Notes: a model not told the origin generated them from the letters alone. A stretch of DNA of 51,064 nt from Methylococcales bacterium (GCA_028712795.1 JAQTPT010000025.1:1-51064), one strand, 5' to 3'. Shown: positions 33,544 to 42,740, counted from the stretch's first letter. Program-made: numbers and translations.

Positions 33544-33576
33544 GCCATTGGAGAAATCCCGGGCGGTTTTTTATTT
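33538..33576 (+). terminator. Intrinsic terminator 4 of the small-gene array
   Basis: AAAACCGCC and GGCGGTTTT with a 15-base loop and a T-rich tail. Confidence 0.85.
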
Positions 33577-33624
33577 TCCATGGGTTTGCCGCGATGTCAT
33601 AATCCCGCTATAAACAATGACCCA

Positions 33625-33807
33625 TTGAAACATGTTGTGTCTGTCCTTCATGCCATGGCCGTTGGGTTATTTGCTGTATTTGGCTATACGGCTTTGACGG
33701 CACAGCCGGTGCAATGGCTGCAAATTGGTTTTTCTGCCTTGGGTTTTTTGAATATTGAATGTTTGGCTATCTGGGTTTTGTCTTATATCTGTAATGAAGG
33801 GGATTAA
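33625..33807 (+). CDS. Small membrane protein, first gene of the second tiny-gene pair
   Basis: 60 residues if begun at the TTG at 33625; an ATG at 33580 gives 75 residues but lies upstream of a good promoter-like TTGCCG, 17 bases, TATAAA (33609-33614). Two membrane spans (AMAVGLFAVFGYTALTA and IGFSALGFLNIECLAIWVLSY) and an acidic end NEGD, comparable to GENDGD of the first pair. The start is uncertain. Function unknown. Confidence 0.55.
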   Translation: MKHVVSVLHAMAVGLFAVFGYTALTAQPVQWLQIGFSALGFLNIECLAIWVLSYICNEGD

Positions 33808-33808
33808 T

Positions 33809-33910
33809 ATGTCAACATCATTAATGGCTTTATTAATAACGCTTGCGGTGGTTAATTTGATAGGTCTGAGTTTGATTTGGTACATTAAGCATCATTCTCA
33901 TGACCATTGA
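33809..33910 (+). CDS. 33-residue single-span membrane peptide with His-rich tail
   Basis: MSTSLMALLITLAVVNLIGL then SLIWYIKHHSHDH: one span and a tail with four histidines. AAGGGG precedes the ATG inside the end of the previous gene; the spacing between the two genes is one base. Same plan as the peptide at 32056-32148 (tail DKHRSHS). It could assist its partner as CydX- or KdpF-like peptides do, but this is inference. Confidence 0.58.
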   Translation: MSTSLMALLITLAVVNLIGLSLIWYIKHHSHDH

Positions 33911-34010
33911 CTAATAAAAAATCCTTATTCGCAAGATTCTTCAGCTTATGTAAAGGGTCATCGTTCCGGCATGGATTCACATCAGGCTATCCTGCCGGAT
34001 GCCCTTCAGG

Positions 34011-34755
34011 TTAATGCAAATATGTTCCAGACAGATTTGCGCCGGAACCCTGACGCCTGGGAGCGCATGTAAACATTACATCCATGCAATCGATGCCATA
34101 GGTGTGCCACCAGTGCCGAATCGAGTCACAGGAAAATTCGCCGGTGTCACGGCTTGTCCCAATATTGACGCAAGCTTCGTTGCGTTCCATGTCATAAAGC
34201 GTATGCGGCACGGCGACACCTTCGGCTAAAGCTCTCAATTCAGCGATACGCTCAAACTGGGCATTGCGGTTTACATGCCCGCCGGCCGCTTTCTTTTTCA
34301 AGGCCTTGCGCTTCACATAGTCATTCTTTTTTAATAATTTTCTGACAATATTGCGGCTCACTGTAAAAACCCTCTTCAGCCAATAACGAACCAATTTTGG
34401 CACAGGTCAAATTAGTCCATTTTTTCGTTTCATCCATCGGGTCGCCTGCCGTATGCTCTTTTAAAATAGACAGAAACACGTCATTAATATCCGTTTGTTT
34501 TTTAATAGCTTGTTTTCGACCACCACCCGCTTTTCTATCCCGTTTTTTGGGGATAGTTGCCTTTTCTTTCAGTTCATTTATCCCTCGCCGGAGGGTATTG
34601 CAAGAACGGGAAAACAGCTGAACAATCTAGCTGATGCCGCCATAAGGAAATTTTAATGCTTCAACCCCCGCATACAAACGCTTATCTTTTTCGGATAGAC
34701 GGTTGAACACTTCTTGCATTTGTTTTTCAATTTCTATTGAGTAAGCAGGTTGCAT
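34011..34755 (-). pseudogene. Decayed ISAzo13-family transposase
   Basis: Reading leftward from the ATG at 34755: EKQMQEVFNRLSEKDKRLYA, a TAG stop after FPYGGIS, then NTLRRGINELKEK, PKKRDRKAGGGRK, DPMDETKKWTNLTCAKIG, a frameshift, and VNRNAQFERIAELRALAEGVAVPHTLYDMERN, NIGTSRDTGEFSCDSIRHWW. This order is that of ISAzo13-type transposases. Large middle and C-terminal parts are deleted. At least one stop, one frameshift and deletions make it non-functional. Confidence 0.75.
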
Positions 34756-35072
34756 TATAAGTTTTTGGGCAATGTTTTGTTCTTTAACTTTATCGCATTG
34801 TAACAACTACTTGAGTTATTTCGTGCTCGTTCCTAACTCAGTCTGGTCGGCTATTTCAATGCTGTATAGTACGCTATACAGCAACTTCCCCTGGTCAATT
34901 TTCAATCGGCGCCAGCAGGACTAGCGGCGGTTATAGCAAAGGGCAGGAAATCAGGGCAATTTTTTTTTGAGGATATTATTTAAAAGTTAGAGGGTGGTGT
35001 TTAATGGCAATAAAAAACCTCAATACTAGTGGAGGGCTAGCGTTGAGGTTTTTTAAAAAATGAACATAACTT
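34756..35072. other. Intergenic region with a short palindrome and a terminator
   Basis: Contains TGCTGTATAG/CTATACAGCA (34860-34883), a perfect 10-bp stem with a four-base loop that may be an IS end or protein site, and the terminator at 35012-35054. No gene seen. Confidence 0.5.
35012..35054. terminator. Intrinsic terminator behind the 52-codon gene
   Basis: AAAAAACCTCAA and TTGAGGTTTTTT form a perfect 12-pair stem with a 19-base loop; A and T tracts make it work in both directions. It starts 18 bases after the stop of the leftward small gene. Confidence 0.85.
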
Positions 35073-35231
35073 TTAAGCCATTTTTTCATCTAGTTTTTTT
35101 AGCGCTCTTGATAATATAATCTTTTTATCTCTTAAGCTTAAATCTGGTTCATTAATCTCTTTCAGTATCTTTTGCACTAACACTTGATAAATAAATATAT
35201 CGGTCACTTCTTTTGTAACTGGACTACTCAT
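35073..35231 (-). CDS. 52-residue hypothetical protein
   Basis: Begins MSSPVTKEVTDIFIYQVLVQ and ends RALKKLDEKMA; predicted to be helical and charged, soluble, no Cys. The ATG has AAAGGG at a suitable distance and the gene is followed by its own strong terminator, which together support real expression. I do not recognise the family. Neighbouring IS remnants suggest an accessory or mobile origin; a small antitoxin-like or regulatory role would be a guess. Confidence 0.6.
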   Translation of the reverse strand: MSSPVTKEVTDIFIYQVLVQKILKEINEPDLSLRDKKIILSRALKKLDEKMA

Positions 35232-35575
35232 AAGAATCACCCTTTGTATCTTTTTAGCAAAATTTGTTGCTAATACGCACTACCATAACCAACCTAATTT
35301 GTCAAGGCGGATGCTAATTTAAAAAACCAAAAATGTCAAATCAATTTAGCTGAATTGTGTTAGGTGCAAATAAACAAAACGTTCGCAAGAGCCTTCGAGG
35401 ACGGGATTCGAAGAAGCATTGTTTTTTGGGGGAAGTTGGAAAATAAATTCGCAAGTAACCCGGCAAGGACGCCATCATATCAAAGATGCGGCTATTACTA
35501 TTTTTCATGCGTCAACATAGCATAAGTTGGTTTTAAAATACTATGGCGTGTTTTATGAAGATAAGAAATTGCGCA
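35232..35575. other. AT-rich intergenic region
   Basis: No gene or clear repeat recognised. It must contain the promoter of the 52-codon gene. Confidence 0.4.
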
Positions 35576-36016
35576 TTATTCATCAGTTCTCATTCGTGAC
35601 AGCCCTTGAATGGTGGCTACGATACTTCTATGTCCGCCTTGGTTGCGATGCTCGCATAGGTATATACCTTGCCAGATTCCCAAGTTAAGGGCGCCATTAG
35701 TAATAGGCATACTGACACTACAACCTAGTAGGCAATTTTTTATGTGGGCCGGCATGTCGTCGTCGCCTTCATAGTCATGCCGGTAGTAAGACGCTTTTTC
35801 AGGCACAAACTTATTGAAGTGACTTTCCAAATCTTGGCGTACTGTGGGGTCGGCATTTTCATTAATTGTCAACGACGCAGAGGTATGTTTAATAAAAAGA
35901 TGCAACAAACCGCAGTCTACTAATCTTAATTCCGGAATAGCCCTTACTATTTCATCGGTGATTAGATGAAATCCTCGCTTTTTTGCTGATATTTCAAATT
36001 CTTTTTGCGCCCACAT
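35576..36016 (-). CDS. yjbQ: YjbQ family protein (UPF0047)
   Basis: 146 residues from the ATG at 36016 (MWAQKEFEISAKKRGFHLITDEI), chosen because family members begin this way; the longer frame adds unrelated residues. Conserved blocks: HLFIKHTSASLTINENADPTVRQDLESHF and DDDMPAHIKNCLLG, LGIWQGIYLCEHR near the end. The family has weak thiamine-phosphate synthase activity in some species; its main role is unsettled. About 170 bases separate it from tsaB, which runs the same way. Confidence 0.88.
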   Translation of the reverse strand: MWAQKEFEISAKKRGFHLITDEIVRAIPELRLVDCGLLHLFIKHTSASLTINENADPTVRQDLESHFNKFVPEKASYYRHDYEGDDDMPAHIKNCLLGCSVSMPITNGALNLGIWQGIYLCEHRNQGGHRSIVATIQGLSRMRTDE

Positions 36017-36183
36017 TAATGAATCCCACAGCATTGCGTTGATAAACCCGCTGCACTTGATTTTGCAGGGCGTTTTTTGAGTGCTTATAGTACATGGCCG
36101 GGGCAATAATTCTCAACAACATAAATCCGCCGTCCACAGTTTCACTAAACATAATTTTGATATTTTGTTTTTTGCGGACAACC

Positions 36184-36912
36184 TTAGCGCTCCGATTCTT
36201 TTTTTGCGACTTTGTCACGCAAGTAAACCGGCATTGCCAGTTCAACGGGTACTGCGTAGCCCTGCTCAAAACCACGCGCGCCTAACACGGCAATCGCCCG
36301 CGCTCTGGGCAGATTGTCGGCTTCGCAGTAGCTGACGAGACCGGCCAAGCGCATCATTAATTGCTGTTGATAAACGCCCCAACCTGAACCGATGCCAACA
36401 CCGAGGCTATCTGGAAACTCGACCTCGGTGGCTAGCGTAACGGCTTCTTTACCGATCAGTTCGGCAAAACCCAGCGCATCGCGCCGATAAACACCCCAAA
36501 AAATTTCCCCCATCCGCGCATCCATTGCCGTATAGGCAATGTTGAGAGATTGTGGATGGCAATGATTTGCGATTTTTTGAAAATTTTCACCCCTATTATT
36601 ATCAAAATAATCCTGTGCGATTGCCGCCAGAGTTGACACTGGGACGACCGGTAAATCAGCGCCCAATGCAATGCCCTGAATCACGCCGGTGGCAATCCGC
36701 ACCCCCGTAAACGAACCCGGACCACAACTAAACGCCAGCGCATCGAGTTGTTGGGGCTTTAATCCAGCTTCTGACATTAATAAATCGATCATCGGCAAAA
36801 TAAGCCGGGTGTGTTCTTTAGGTGTTAATTCAAAACGCTCGCTGATAATACCGTCAATATACAAGGCCGCCGAACAAGCCTCGGTCGAGGTTTCTACCGC
36901 CAATAATTTCAT
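36184..36912 (-). CDS. tsaB: tRNA threonylcarbamoyladenosine biosynthesis protein TsaB
   Basis: 242 residues, usual size. N-terminal LLAVETSTEACSAALY, ELTPKEHTRLILPMI, and FSCGPGSFTGVRIATGVIQGIALG around residue 62 are the TsaB signatures. It is the scaffold partner of TsaD in making t6A on ANN-decoding tRNAs. Its ATG overlaps the stop of the helicase gene by four bases, so the two are translationally coupled. Confidence 0.95.
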   Translation of the reverse strand: MKLLAVETSTEACSAALYIDGIISERFELTPKEHTRLILPMIDLLMSEAGLKPQQLDALAFSCGPGSFTGVRIATGVIQGIALGADLPVVPVSTLAAIAQDYFDNNRGENFQKIANHCHPQSLNIAYTAMDARMGEIFWGVYRRDALGFAELIGKEAVTLATEVEFPDSLGVGIGSGWGVYQQQLMMRLAGLVSYCEADNLPRARAIAVLGARGFEQGYAVPVELAMPVYLRDKVAKKESER

Positions 36913-38828
36913 TGCGGAGTCTCTTGTTGAAAAAAAGCTTCAACATCCACAATGTCGCGAGTGCGTCTCATGGGCGGCACACTGTCTAAAAACATCTGCC
37001 CATAAGAGCGCTTTAATAAGCGCGGATCACACACCATCAATACGCCCCTGTCGGTCACATCACGAATCAACCGGCCTATACCCTGTCTTAAGGCAATGAC
37101 GGCAGTGGGGAGTTGATATTCAAAAAACGGATTTTTGCCCTGTTGCGTCATTGCGTCCAAACGCGCCTTTAACACCGGATCGCCCGGTGATGAAAAAGGC
37201 AGTTTGTCAATGATAACGCAAGACAACGCTTCTCCTCTTACATCCACGCCTTCCCAGAAACTGGATGTCCCCAACAAAACCGCATTCCCCGCCTCTTTGA
37301 ACTGCTCCAGCAACTGGGCTTTAGGCCGGCTGCCCTGAATTAGCAAAGGATATTTAATTTTTTTTTCAAGTAATTCCGCCGCCTGATTGAGTGCGCGATG
37401 ACTGGTAAACAGAAAAAACGCCCTACCCTTGCTGGCCTGCAATACCGGTAAGGCAAAATCGACAATCATAGGAATACAGTTGGGATCATTGGGCTGCGGC
37501 AAGCCTTTAGGATGATAAAACAGTGATTGGTTTGGAAAATCAAATGGACTGCCCCAACTTTGGCTGACCGCAGACTCAAGCCCCAGATTGTTGGCAAAAT
37601 AATCAAATTTGTTGGCAATACTTAACGTCGCTGACGTAAAAATCCACGCCGCCCGATGCTGTTGCATAAAACCATGAAATTCCGAGGAAATATCCAGCGG
37701 GGTAAGACTTAAGGTAAACGACTTTCTGTGCGTCTCATACCAGCGTATCCATTTGCCGCTTCGATCTTCCATGATCAGATTTAATTTCTGAACAAGTTCT
37801 TCAGCTCGTTTAAAACAGGATTCCAGCGCTTTGGTTTTAACGGATGCCAGTTTTAATTGATCTGTCAAGCGTTGCAATTGTTCTTTAACTGCGTTTAACC
37901 CGCCCGATATTTTGGGATTATTTTCAATTTCCTGCCATTCACCACGTTTAAGCTCCATCCCAAAAGCCAACCGCAAGTCTTTGATTTCATGCTCCAGATC
38001 TTCGCCAGCCGTCCGCAAAGCCGGTATGTCAGTGGCATCTTTGTAATATTCCGCCAGCGCATCCTGCGCTAAATCATTAAATTGTTTGGCGCCTACGGTA
38101 ATTCCTAGGAAATTTGATGCCGTATCCGCTAATTGATGGGCTTCATCAATCACAACCACTTCGGCATTCGGCAATAGCTCGCCAAAACCACCCTCTCTCA
38201 GCGACCAGTCTGCGCACAATAAATGATGGTTAACCACTAAAATGTCGGCTTCCTGAGCTTTCTTCCGCGCTTTGACCAGAAAGCACTCAGCGTAATCAGG
38301 GCAATCCTGTCCCAAACAATTATCCAGGGTAGACGTTGCCTGGTACCAGATCGGATTCCCTTCGGTCACATCGGACATTTCCGAAATGTCACCCGACTTG
38401 GTGCGTTTCGACCACGAATTTATTTTGGTTAATGCGGTCGCATCCTCTTTACTAAAACCTAAGGTTGAGGTCAGTGAGTTTTGCAGCCGATAGGTACACA
38501 AGTAATTGCTTCTGCCTTTTAACAGCGCAGCAATAAAAGGGGCTTTCATGGCCTTGCGGATAACCGGTAAATCCTTATTAAACAATTGGTCCTGAAGATT
38601 TTTGGTGCCTGTTGAAATAATAGCTTTTTTGCCGGATAAAATGGCTGGCACCAGATAGGCAAAAGTCTTGCCTGTTCCGGTTCCTGCTTCGGCTATCAAA
38701 TGCTGTTTTTGCTCAATTGCGCCAGCAATTGCTTCAGCCATTTCAAGTTGGGCTGAGCGTGGCTGATAATTTGATATGACCTTTGATAACGGGCCGTCAC
38801 TACTAAAAAACTGTTTTGAGTCTGTCAC
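36909..38828 (-). CDS. yoaA: DinG-family ATP-dependent DNA helicase (YoaA)
   Basis: 639 residues. XPD/DinG-like superfamily 2 helicase: Walker A AEAGTGTGKTFAYLVPA near residue 46, DEAH box VVIDEAHQLADTA near residue 228, and C-terminal QGIGRLIRDVTDRGVLMVCDPRLL. The Fe-S cluster cysteines appear as CTYRLQ and CLGQDCPDYAEC near residues 110-180. Length and pairing with tsaB fit YoaA rather than DinG (about 715 residues). It acts in repair of stalled or damaged DNA. Confidence 0.92.
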   Translation of the reverse strand: MTDSKQFFSSDGPLSKVISNYQPRSAQLEMAEAIAGAIEQKQHLIAEAGTGTGKTFAYLVPAILSGKKAIISTGTKNLQDQLFNKDLPVIRKAMKAPFIAALLKGRSNYLCTYRLQNSLTSTLGFSKEDATALTKINSWSKRTKSGDISEMSDVTEGNPIWYQATSTLDNCLGQDCPDYAECFLVKARKKAQEADILVVNHHLLCADWSLREGGFGELLPNAEVVVIDEAHQLADTASNFLGITVGAKQFNDLAQDALAEYYKDATDIPALRTAGEDLEHEIKDLRLAFGMELKRGEWQEIENNPKISGGLNAVKEQLQRLTDQLKLASVKTKALESCFKRAEELVQKLNLIMEDRSGKWIRWYETHRKSFTLSLTPLDISSEFHGFMQQHRAAWIFTSATLSIANKFDYFANNLGLESAVSQSWGSPFDFPNQSLFYHPKGLPQPNDPNCIPMIVDFALPVLQASKGRAFFLFTSHRALNQAAELLEKKIKYPLLIQGSRPKAQLLEQFKEAGNAVLLGTSSFWEGVDVRGEALSCVIIDKLPFSSPGDPVLKARLDAMTQQGKNPFFEYQLPTAVIALRQGIGRLIRDVTDRGVLMVCDPRLLKRSYGQMFLDSVPPMRRTRDIVDVEAFFQQETPQ

Positions 38829-38930
38829 TTGCGTTGATGCCGATTAATCGAGGCTAAAAATATGTAAAAAGGAATTCAAGCAAGAAGACCAAGAAACCAG
38901 CCCTGTGGCGGCAGAAAAGCACGCACACTC

Positions 38931-39383
38931 TTAGGTTAGCGCTTCATAATCCAGGGTTTTGCTGAATCGGTAGTCTTTTTTTAAGCAGTGATCCAGCCAC
39001 TTTTGCAGAAAATAATTCAAGCGCCATTTGTAATTCATAATTTCACGGCTTAAACCTGGATTTTTATATACTTGCGCTACGCTAGCCCGAGTATGATCGC
39101 TCAATACTTCCGCCAGTTGCACATCCAGATAGAGCCGTATTTTAACGGCTGGTTCCAGAAATTCGTCGAGATTCTTGTTAAAACAATGGCTAAGTTCAAC
39201 GGTCATTGTGTAGGGCGTGCTTTCAATAACGGTAATATGAAGCATCGTGTTGTTGGGGGCAAGTCCAATAGCAGTCTCTTTTAACGCGAGTAAATCCGGG
39301 ATTAATTTAAGCAGTTTTTGGTAGTTTGATTCACAGATTTGTTCCAGGCAAAATGACTTGTTGACCGGATTAATAAAGCTCAT
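38931..39383 (-). CDS. DUF1249 family protein (YqiB-like)
   Basis: 150 residues from the ATG at 39383 (MSFINPVNKSFCLEQICESNYQKL); a longer frame exists but shadows the neighbour. Blocks CESNYQKLLKLIPDL, RLYLDVQLAEVLSDH and NYKWRLNYFLQKWLDHCLKKDY are typical of DUF1249. Function unknown; in enterobacteria the gene sits beside nudF and cpdA. Here it follows the QueD-like gene by eight bases and is likely co-transcribed. Confidence 0.82.
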   Translation of the reverse strand: MSFINPVNKSFCLEQICESNYQKLLKLIPDLLALKETAIGLAPNNTMLHITVIESTPYTMTVELSHCFNKNLDEFLEPAVKIRLYLDVQLAEVLSDHTRASVAQVYKNPGLSREIMNYKWRLNYFLQKWLDHCLKKDYRFSKTLDYEALT

Positions 39384-39391
39384 AGTCGGTG

Positions 39392-39796
39392 TCAGTTTTC
39401 CTGGTAACAGGCGTGGGCGCTGGCCGTTTCCCACAATACAACCCGGGCAACGTTAAAACCGGCTCGTTTTAAATGTTGATAAATCATTTTGCTTAATACT
39501 TCGGCGGTGGGATGCTCATCAAGGGCAAGAAAGCGTTCATTATTTTCAGTGAGCATTGGGATAATCGGATCATCCTTATGGAGCAGAAAGTTATGATCGA
39601 GACAATCATCAATATATGCTTCCACACAGTCCCTGATATCAGAAAAATCACAGACCATGCCTTGATCGTTGAGCTGATCCTGTTGTATGGAAATCGACGC
39701 CTTGACGCTATGGCCGTGTAAGTTACGGCACTTTCCGGGATGATTCATTAACCGATGCCCGTAACAAAAATAAACTTCTTTGGTAATTGTATACAT
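39392..39796 (-). CDS. 6-pyruvoyl-tetrahydropterin synthase/QueD family protein
   Basis: 134 residues from the ATG at 39796 (MYTITKEVYFCYGHRL). The zinc histidines are visible as FCYGHRL and NLHGHS (H-x-H), the catalytic cysteine as KCRNLHGHS, and the later DHNFLL and PTAEVLSKMIYQHL blocks match QueD/PTPS-I. QueD makes 6-carboxytetrahydropterin for queuosine; other members serve folate or related pathways, and the exact one cannot be settled. No queCE genes are in the window. Confidence 0.85.
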   Translation of the reverse strand: MYTITKEVYFCYGHRLMNHPGKCRNLHGHSVKASISIQQDQLNDQGMVCDFSDIRDCVEAYIDDCLDHNFLLHKDDPIIPMLTENNERFLALDEHPTAEVLSKMIYQHLKRAGFNVARVVLWETASAHACYQEN

Positions 39797-40074
39797 GATA
39801 TGAGAGGCAGCGTTGCGTTTTTGCAATGAGTTAAGAGATTCATTTTTCTTGTTAACGGCACTTTATGATGGCTGATGTTCAAAACTTAAAAAAACGGCTT
39901 CATACAGTTTGAATGTGTGAATAATCGATAAGCTGCCTGATTTAAGAAGAAGTTTACTATAAAAATGCGTGTAAGGTTGGTCGATAATTGCTAAAGATTG
40001 AATTTATTTAGAATTAATTGCTGAATTTCTATAAAATCTACCTATTAAAACATCACTGCTTATATCATGTCTCC

Positions 40075-41043
40075 ATGGACCTAAATTTTCTCGATTTCGA
40101 ACAACCTATCGCTGAGCTAGAAGCGAAAATAAAAGAACTCCGTAATGTAGAGTTCGATAATAAAATTAATATTTCCGATGCCCTTAAACAGTTGGAAGAT
40201 AGAAGCCAGGCACTGACTGAGTCAATTTTCAGTAATCTTACCGACTGGCAGATTTCTCAGCTCTCCAGACACCCCGGACGACCCTACACACTGGATTATG
40301 TTGAGCTTATCTTTACCGATTTCCATGAACTGCACGGTGACCGGGCTTATGCCGACGACCCTGCCATTGTGTGCGGATTAGCGCGAATTGATGGTCTTCC
40401 GGTGATGGTGATCGGTCATCAAAAAGGCCGCGACACCAGGGATAAAATTTTTCGCAACTTCGGCATGCCACGTCCTGAAGGTTATCGTAAGGCATTGCGC
40501 GTAATGAAAATGGCGGAGCGTTTTAATATTCCTATTATTTGTTTGATTGATACCCCGGGTGCTTATCCCGGAATTGGCGCAGAAGAACGTGGACAAAGTG
40601 AAGCCATCGCCAGAAACCTGTTTGAAATGAGCAAGCTTAGAACCCCCATCATCTGTACCGTTATCGGTGAAGGGGGTTCGGGAGGCGCTTTGGCGATTGG
40701 TGTAGGCGACCGTTTAATCATGTTGGAATACAGCACTTATTCGGTCATTTCACCTGAAGGCTGCGCATCCATTTTATGGAAAAGTGCTGATAAATCACAA
40801 TTGGCCGCCGAGGCGATGGGCATTACTTCTGACCGTGTCCGTGAGCAAGGTTTTCTGGATGAAGTCGTCAGGGAGCCTTTGGGCGGTGGCCATCGAGATT
40901 TCAAAATTATTGCCTTGAATTTAAAAGAAGCATTAATCCGCCATTTAGCGGAGTTAAAGCATAAAAGCATGGATGATCTGCTGCAAAGCCGCTATCAGCG
41001 CATTATGGACTTTGGGGTTTTTAGTGAAGAAGCGGGTAAGTGA
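40075..41043 (+). CDS. accA: Acetyl-CoA carboxylase carboxyltransferase subunit alpha
   Basis: 322 residues from the ATG at 40075 ([23 protein letters not shown]); a TTG upstream in frame is less likely. Family blocks: [86 protein letters not shown] and [15 protein letters not shown]. It pairs with AccD to carboxylate acetyl-CoA in fatty-acid synthesis. Stands alone, ended by a hairpin at 41097. Confidence 0.97.
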   Translation: MDLNFLDFEQPIAELEAKIKELRNVEFDNKINISDALKQLEDRSQALTESIFSNLTDWQISQLSRHPGRPYTLDYVELIFTDFHELHGDRAYADDPAIVCGLARIDGLPVMVIGHQKGRDTRDKIFRNFGMPRPEGYRKALRVMKMAERFNIPIICLIDTPGAYPGIGAEERGQSEAIARNLFEMSKLRTPIICTVIGEGGSGGALAIGVGDRLIMLEYSTYSVISPEGCASILWKSADKSQLAAEAMGITSDRVREQGFLDEVVREPLGGGHRDFKIIALNLKEALIRHLAELKHKSMDDLLQSRYQRIMDFGVFSEEAGK

Positions 41044-41096
41044 CGATAGGCTCCCTTCTAATTTAACATTGACGGGCACTAAGCTTGGCTATTTAA

Positions 41097-41130
41097 GACA
41101 GATAACTTCCGCTAAGGAATGTTATCTGTC
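41097..41130. repeat. Hairpin between convergent accA and CPBP genes
   Basis: GACAGATAACTTCC and GGAATGTTATCTGTC pair with one bulged base around GCTAA. A stable two-way hairpin with no T tract; it may be both a terminator and a dispersed repeat. Confidence 0.75.
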
Positions 41131-41151
41131 CCCGCTTTAAAGTTGGGCCCC

Positions 41152-41757
41152 CTATTCCTTTACAGTGTTTGCTAATCCTGCGCGATAGGCTCGCATCAAA
41201 GCGACAAAAGCCAGAAAATCATAAAAGCCGTGAATAATGATAGGCGTCAATAAATTTCTTTCACCCCCATAATCTAAAGATAAACCCAAATAGATTCCAA
41301 CCAGGGCCGCCAGTACTGCATAAAGGGGGGTCACGGCATGTACGAGTCCAAAAACAATATTGCTAAAAATCAGACCTGCTGTTATGCCCCATGATGTCTC
41401 TATCCAGGGCTGAATTACTCCACGAAACAGAAGCTCTTCCGATATACCGGCTATTGCCGCCAGTATCAGCAAGTCAGTCCAATGATAACGATGTAATCCT
41501 GGCCCTAAGGTATTTAGCAGTAATTTCCTGATGTTGACGACCGATTCCCCCTGCACTTTTTCCAGGGCTAGAAACATTAAAAATAATGGGGCAGTCCCTA
41601 TCAAACCGAAAGCAATCGCTGTTTCTGAAAAATATAGGTTTTCGAACGGATCAATACCGGAAACCCAGCCTAAAAATACGGCGACCAAAATCAGAGAGGC
41701 TTCAAAATAACAAGCGGATTTAAAAAAGTCATCAAATTTGAACAAGGATTTATCCAT
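41152..41757 (-). CDS. CPBP family intramembrane metalloprotease
   Basis: 201 residues, five or six spans. The CPBP/Abi motifs are present: EELLFRG near residue 104 (EExxxR), FGLVHAV near residue 136 (FxxxH), and PIIIHGFYDFLAF near residue 171 (HxxxD/N-like). Members are prenyl-protease-like (Rce1-type) proteins; in bacteria many serve in bacteriocin self-immunity or unknown membrane proteolysis. Convergent with accA and divergent from ycgL. Confidence 0.88.
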   Translation of the reverse strand: MDKSLFKFDDFFKSACYFEASLILVAVFLGWVSGIDPFENLYFSETAIAFGLIGTAPLFLMFLALEKVQGESVVNIRKLLLNTLGPGLHRYHWTDLLILAAIAGISEELLFRGVIQPWIETSWGITAGLIFSNIVFGLVHAVTPLYAVLAALVGIYLGLSLDYGGERNLLTPIIIHGFYDFLAFVALMRAYRAGLANTVKE

Positions 41758-41842
41758 TGAGTGCGTTTGTAAAATTAAGGATGGGGCATTCTAAACAAAA
41801 ATGGTTAAAATAGCTGTTTTGATTCGAAAATTACTTTATCTC

Positions 41843-42085
41843 ATGCACTGCTTTATTTATAAAAGCCTGAAAAAAGACTATCTCTATTTGTATATCGTTA
41901 AAAGGGATGACTTTTCTAAGGTGCCGGATGCGCTTGTTAACAGCTTAGGGAAAATGGAGTTTGTAATGGATCTAACGCTTTCTCCAGAACGGAAATTAGC
42001 CAGGGAAGATGCCGGAAAGGTCATTGAAAGCCTTAAGGAGCAAGGTTTCTTTGTGCAATTGCCGCCACAAAAAGAGACGCAATAA
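41843..42085 (+). CDS. ycgL: YcgL domain protein
   Basis: 80 residues from the ATG at 41843 (MHCFIYKSLKKDYLYLYIVKRDDFSKVP). YcgL features: the K-x-D-D-F-x-x-VP block, ALVNSLGKMEFVMDLTLSPERKLAREDAGKVIESLKEQGFFVQLPP. Common in gammaproteobacteria; function unknown. The last codons (KETQ and stop) lie within a short inverted repeat AGAGACGC/GCGTCTCT. Confidence 0.88.
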   Translation: MHCFIYKSLKKDYLYLYIVKRDDFSKVPDALVNSLGKMEFVMDLTLSPERKLAREDAGKVIESLKEQGFFVQLPPQKETQ

Positions 42086-42096
42086 ATCGCGTCTCT
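42073..42096. repeat. Short inverted repeat overlapping the ycgL stop
   Basis: AGAGACGC (42073-42080) and GCGTCTCT (42089-42096). The same arms occur inside metG at 45777-45800. Here it may serve as a weak two-way terminator between ycgL and dcd. Confidence 0.7.
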
Positions 42097-42117
42097 CTAT
42101 TAACCCGGTCAATCTCT

Positions 42118-42684
42118 TCAAGCTTTGGGCAAAGTGACCCCCTTCTGCCCTTGGTACTTGCCGCCCCTGTCTTTGTAGGAGGTTTCACACACTTCATCGC
42201 TACCAAAAAAGAGCATCTGAGCAACGCCTTCATTCGCATATATTTTTGCGGGCAACGTAGTGGTATTGGAAAACTCCAAGGTGACGTGACCTTCCCATTC
42301 GGGTTCCAGGGGCGTTACATTGACAATGATTCCGCATCTTGCATACGTTGACTTGCCTAAACAAATTGTCAGCACATCCCGCGGAATTCTAAAAAACTCA
42401 ACGGTTCGCGCCAACGCAAACGAATTGGGAGGAATAATGCAAACATCCGATTTAACATCGACAAAACTGTTGGGATCAAAGTTTTTGGGGTCAACAATAG
42501 CCGAATTAATATTCGTAAAAATCTTGAACTCATCAGAACACCGGACATCGTAGCCGTAGCTGGATGTGCCATAAGAAATAACCCTGCCGTATTCAGAATC
42601 CCTGACTTGACCACTTTCAAACGGTTCTATCATGCCATGTTGCGCCGACATGCGGCGTATCCATTTGTCCGACTTTATGCTCAT
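42118..42684 (-). CDS. dcd: dCTP deaminase
   Basis: 188 residues from the ATG at 42684 ([22 protein letters not shown]), the exact usual length; the longer frame is not supported. Trimeric enzyme making dUTP from dCTP for thymidylate synthesis. Blocks: [87 protein letters not shown], with the catalytic glutamate in the last of these. Confidence 0.96.
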   Translation of the reverse strand: MSIKSDKWIRRMSAQHGMIEPFESGQVRDSEYGRVISYGTSSYGYDVRCSDEFKIFTNINSAIVDPKNFDPNSFVDVKSDVCIIPPNSFALARTVEFFRIPRDVLTICLGKSTYARCGIIVNVTPLEPEWEGHVTLEFSNTTTLPAKIYANEGVAQMLFFGSDEVCETSYKDRGGKYQGQKGVTLPKA

Positions 42685-42740
42685 GAAATAGTAAATATCC
42701 AGTTTGTTGAAAAGTTTAATTTTCACACAGAGATAGGATA

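Noticed and set aside
31480..33580. Array repeats as integron attC sites
   Set aside because: ATTCAAC and GTTGGAT or GTTGGGT match the core patterns in two cassettes, but the paired sites belong to short terminator stems with T tails, the third and fourth cassettes lack them, and no integrase gene is present.
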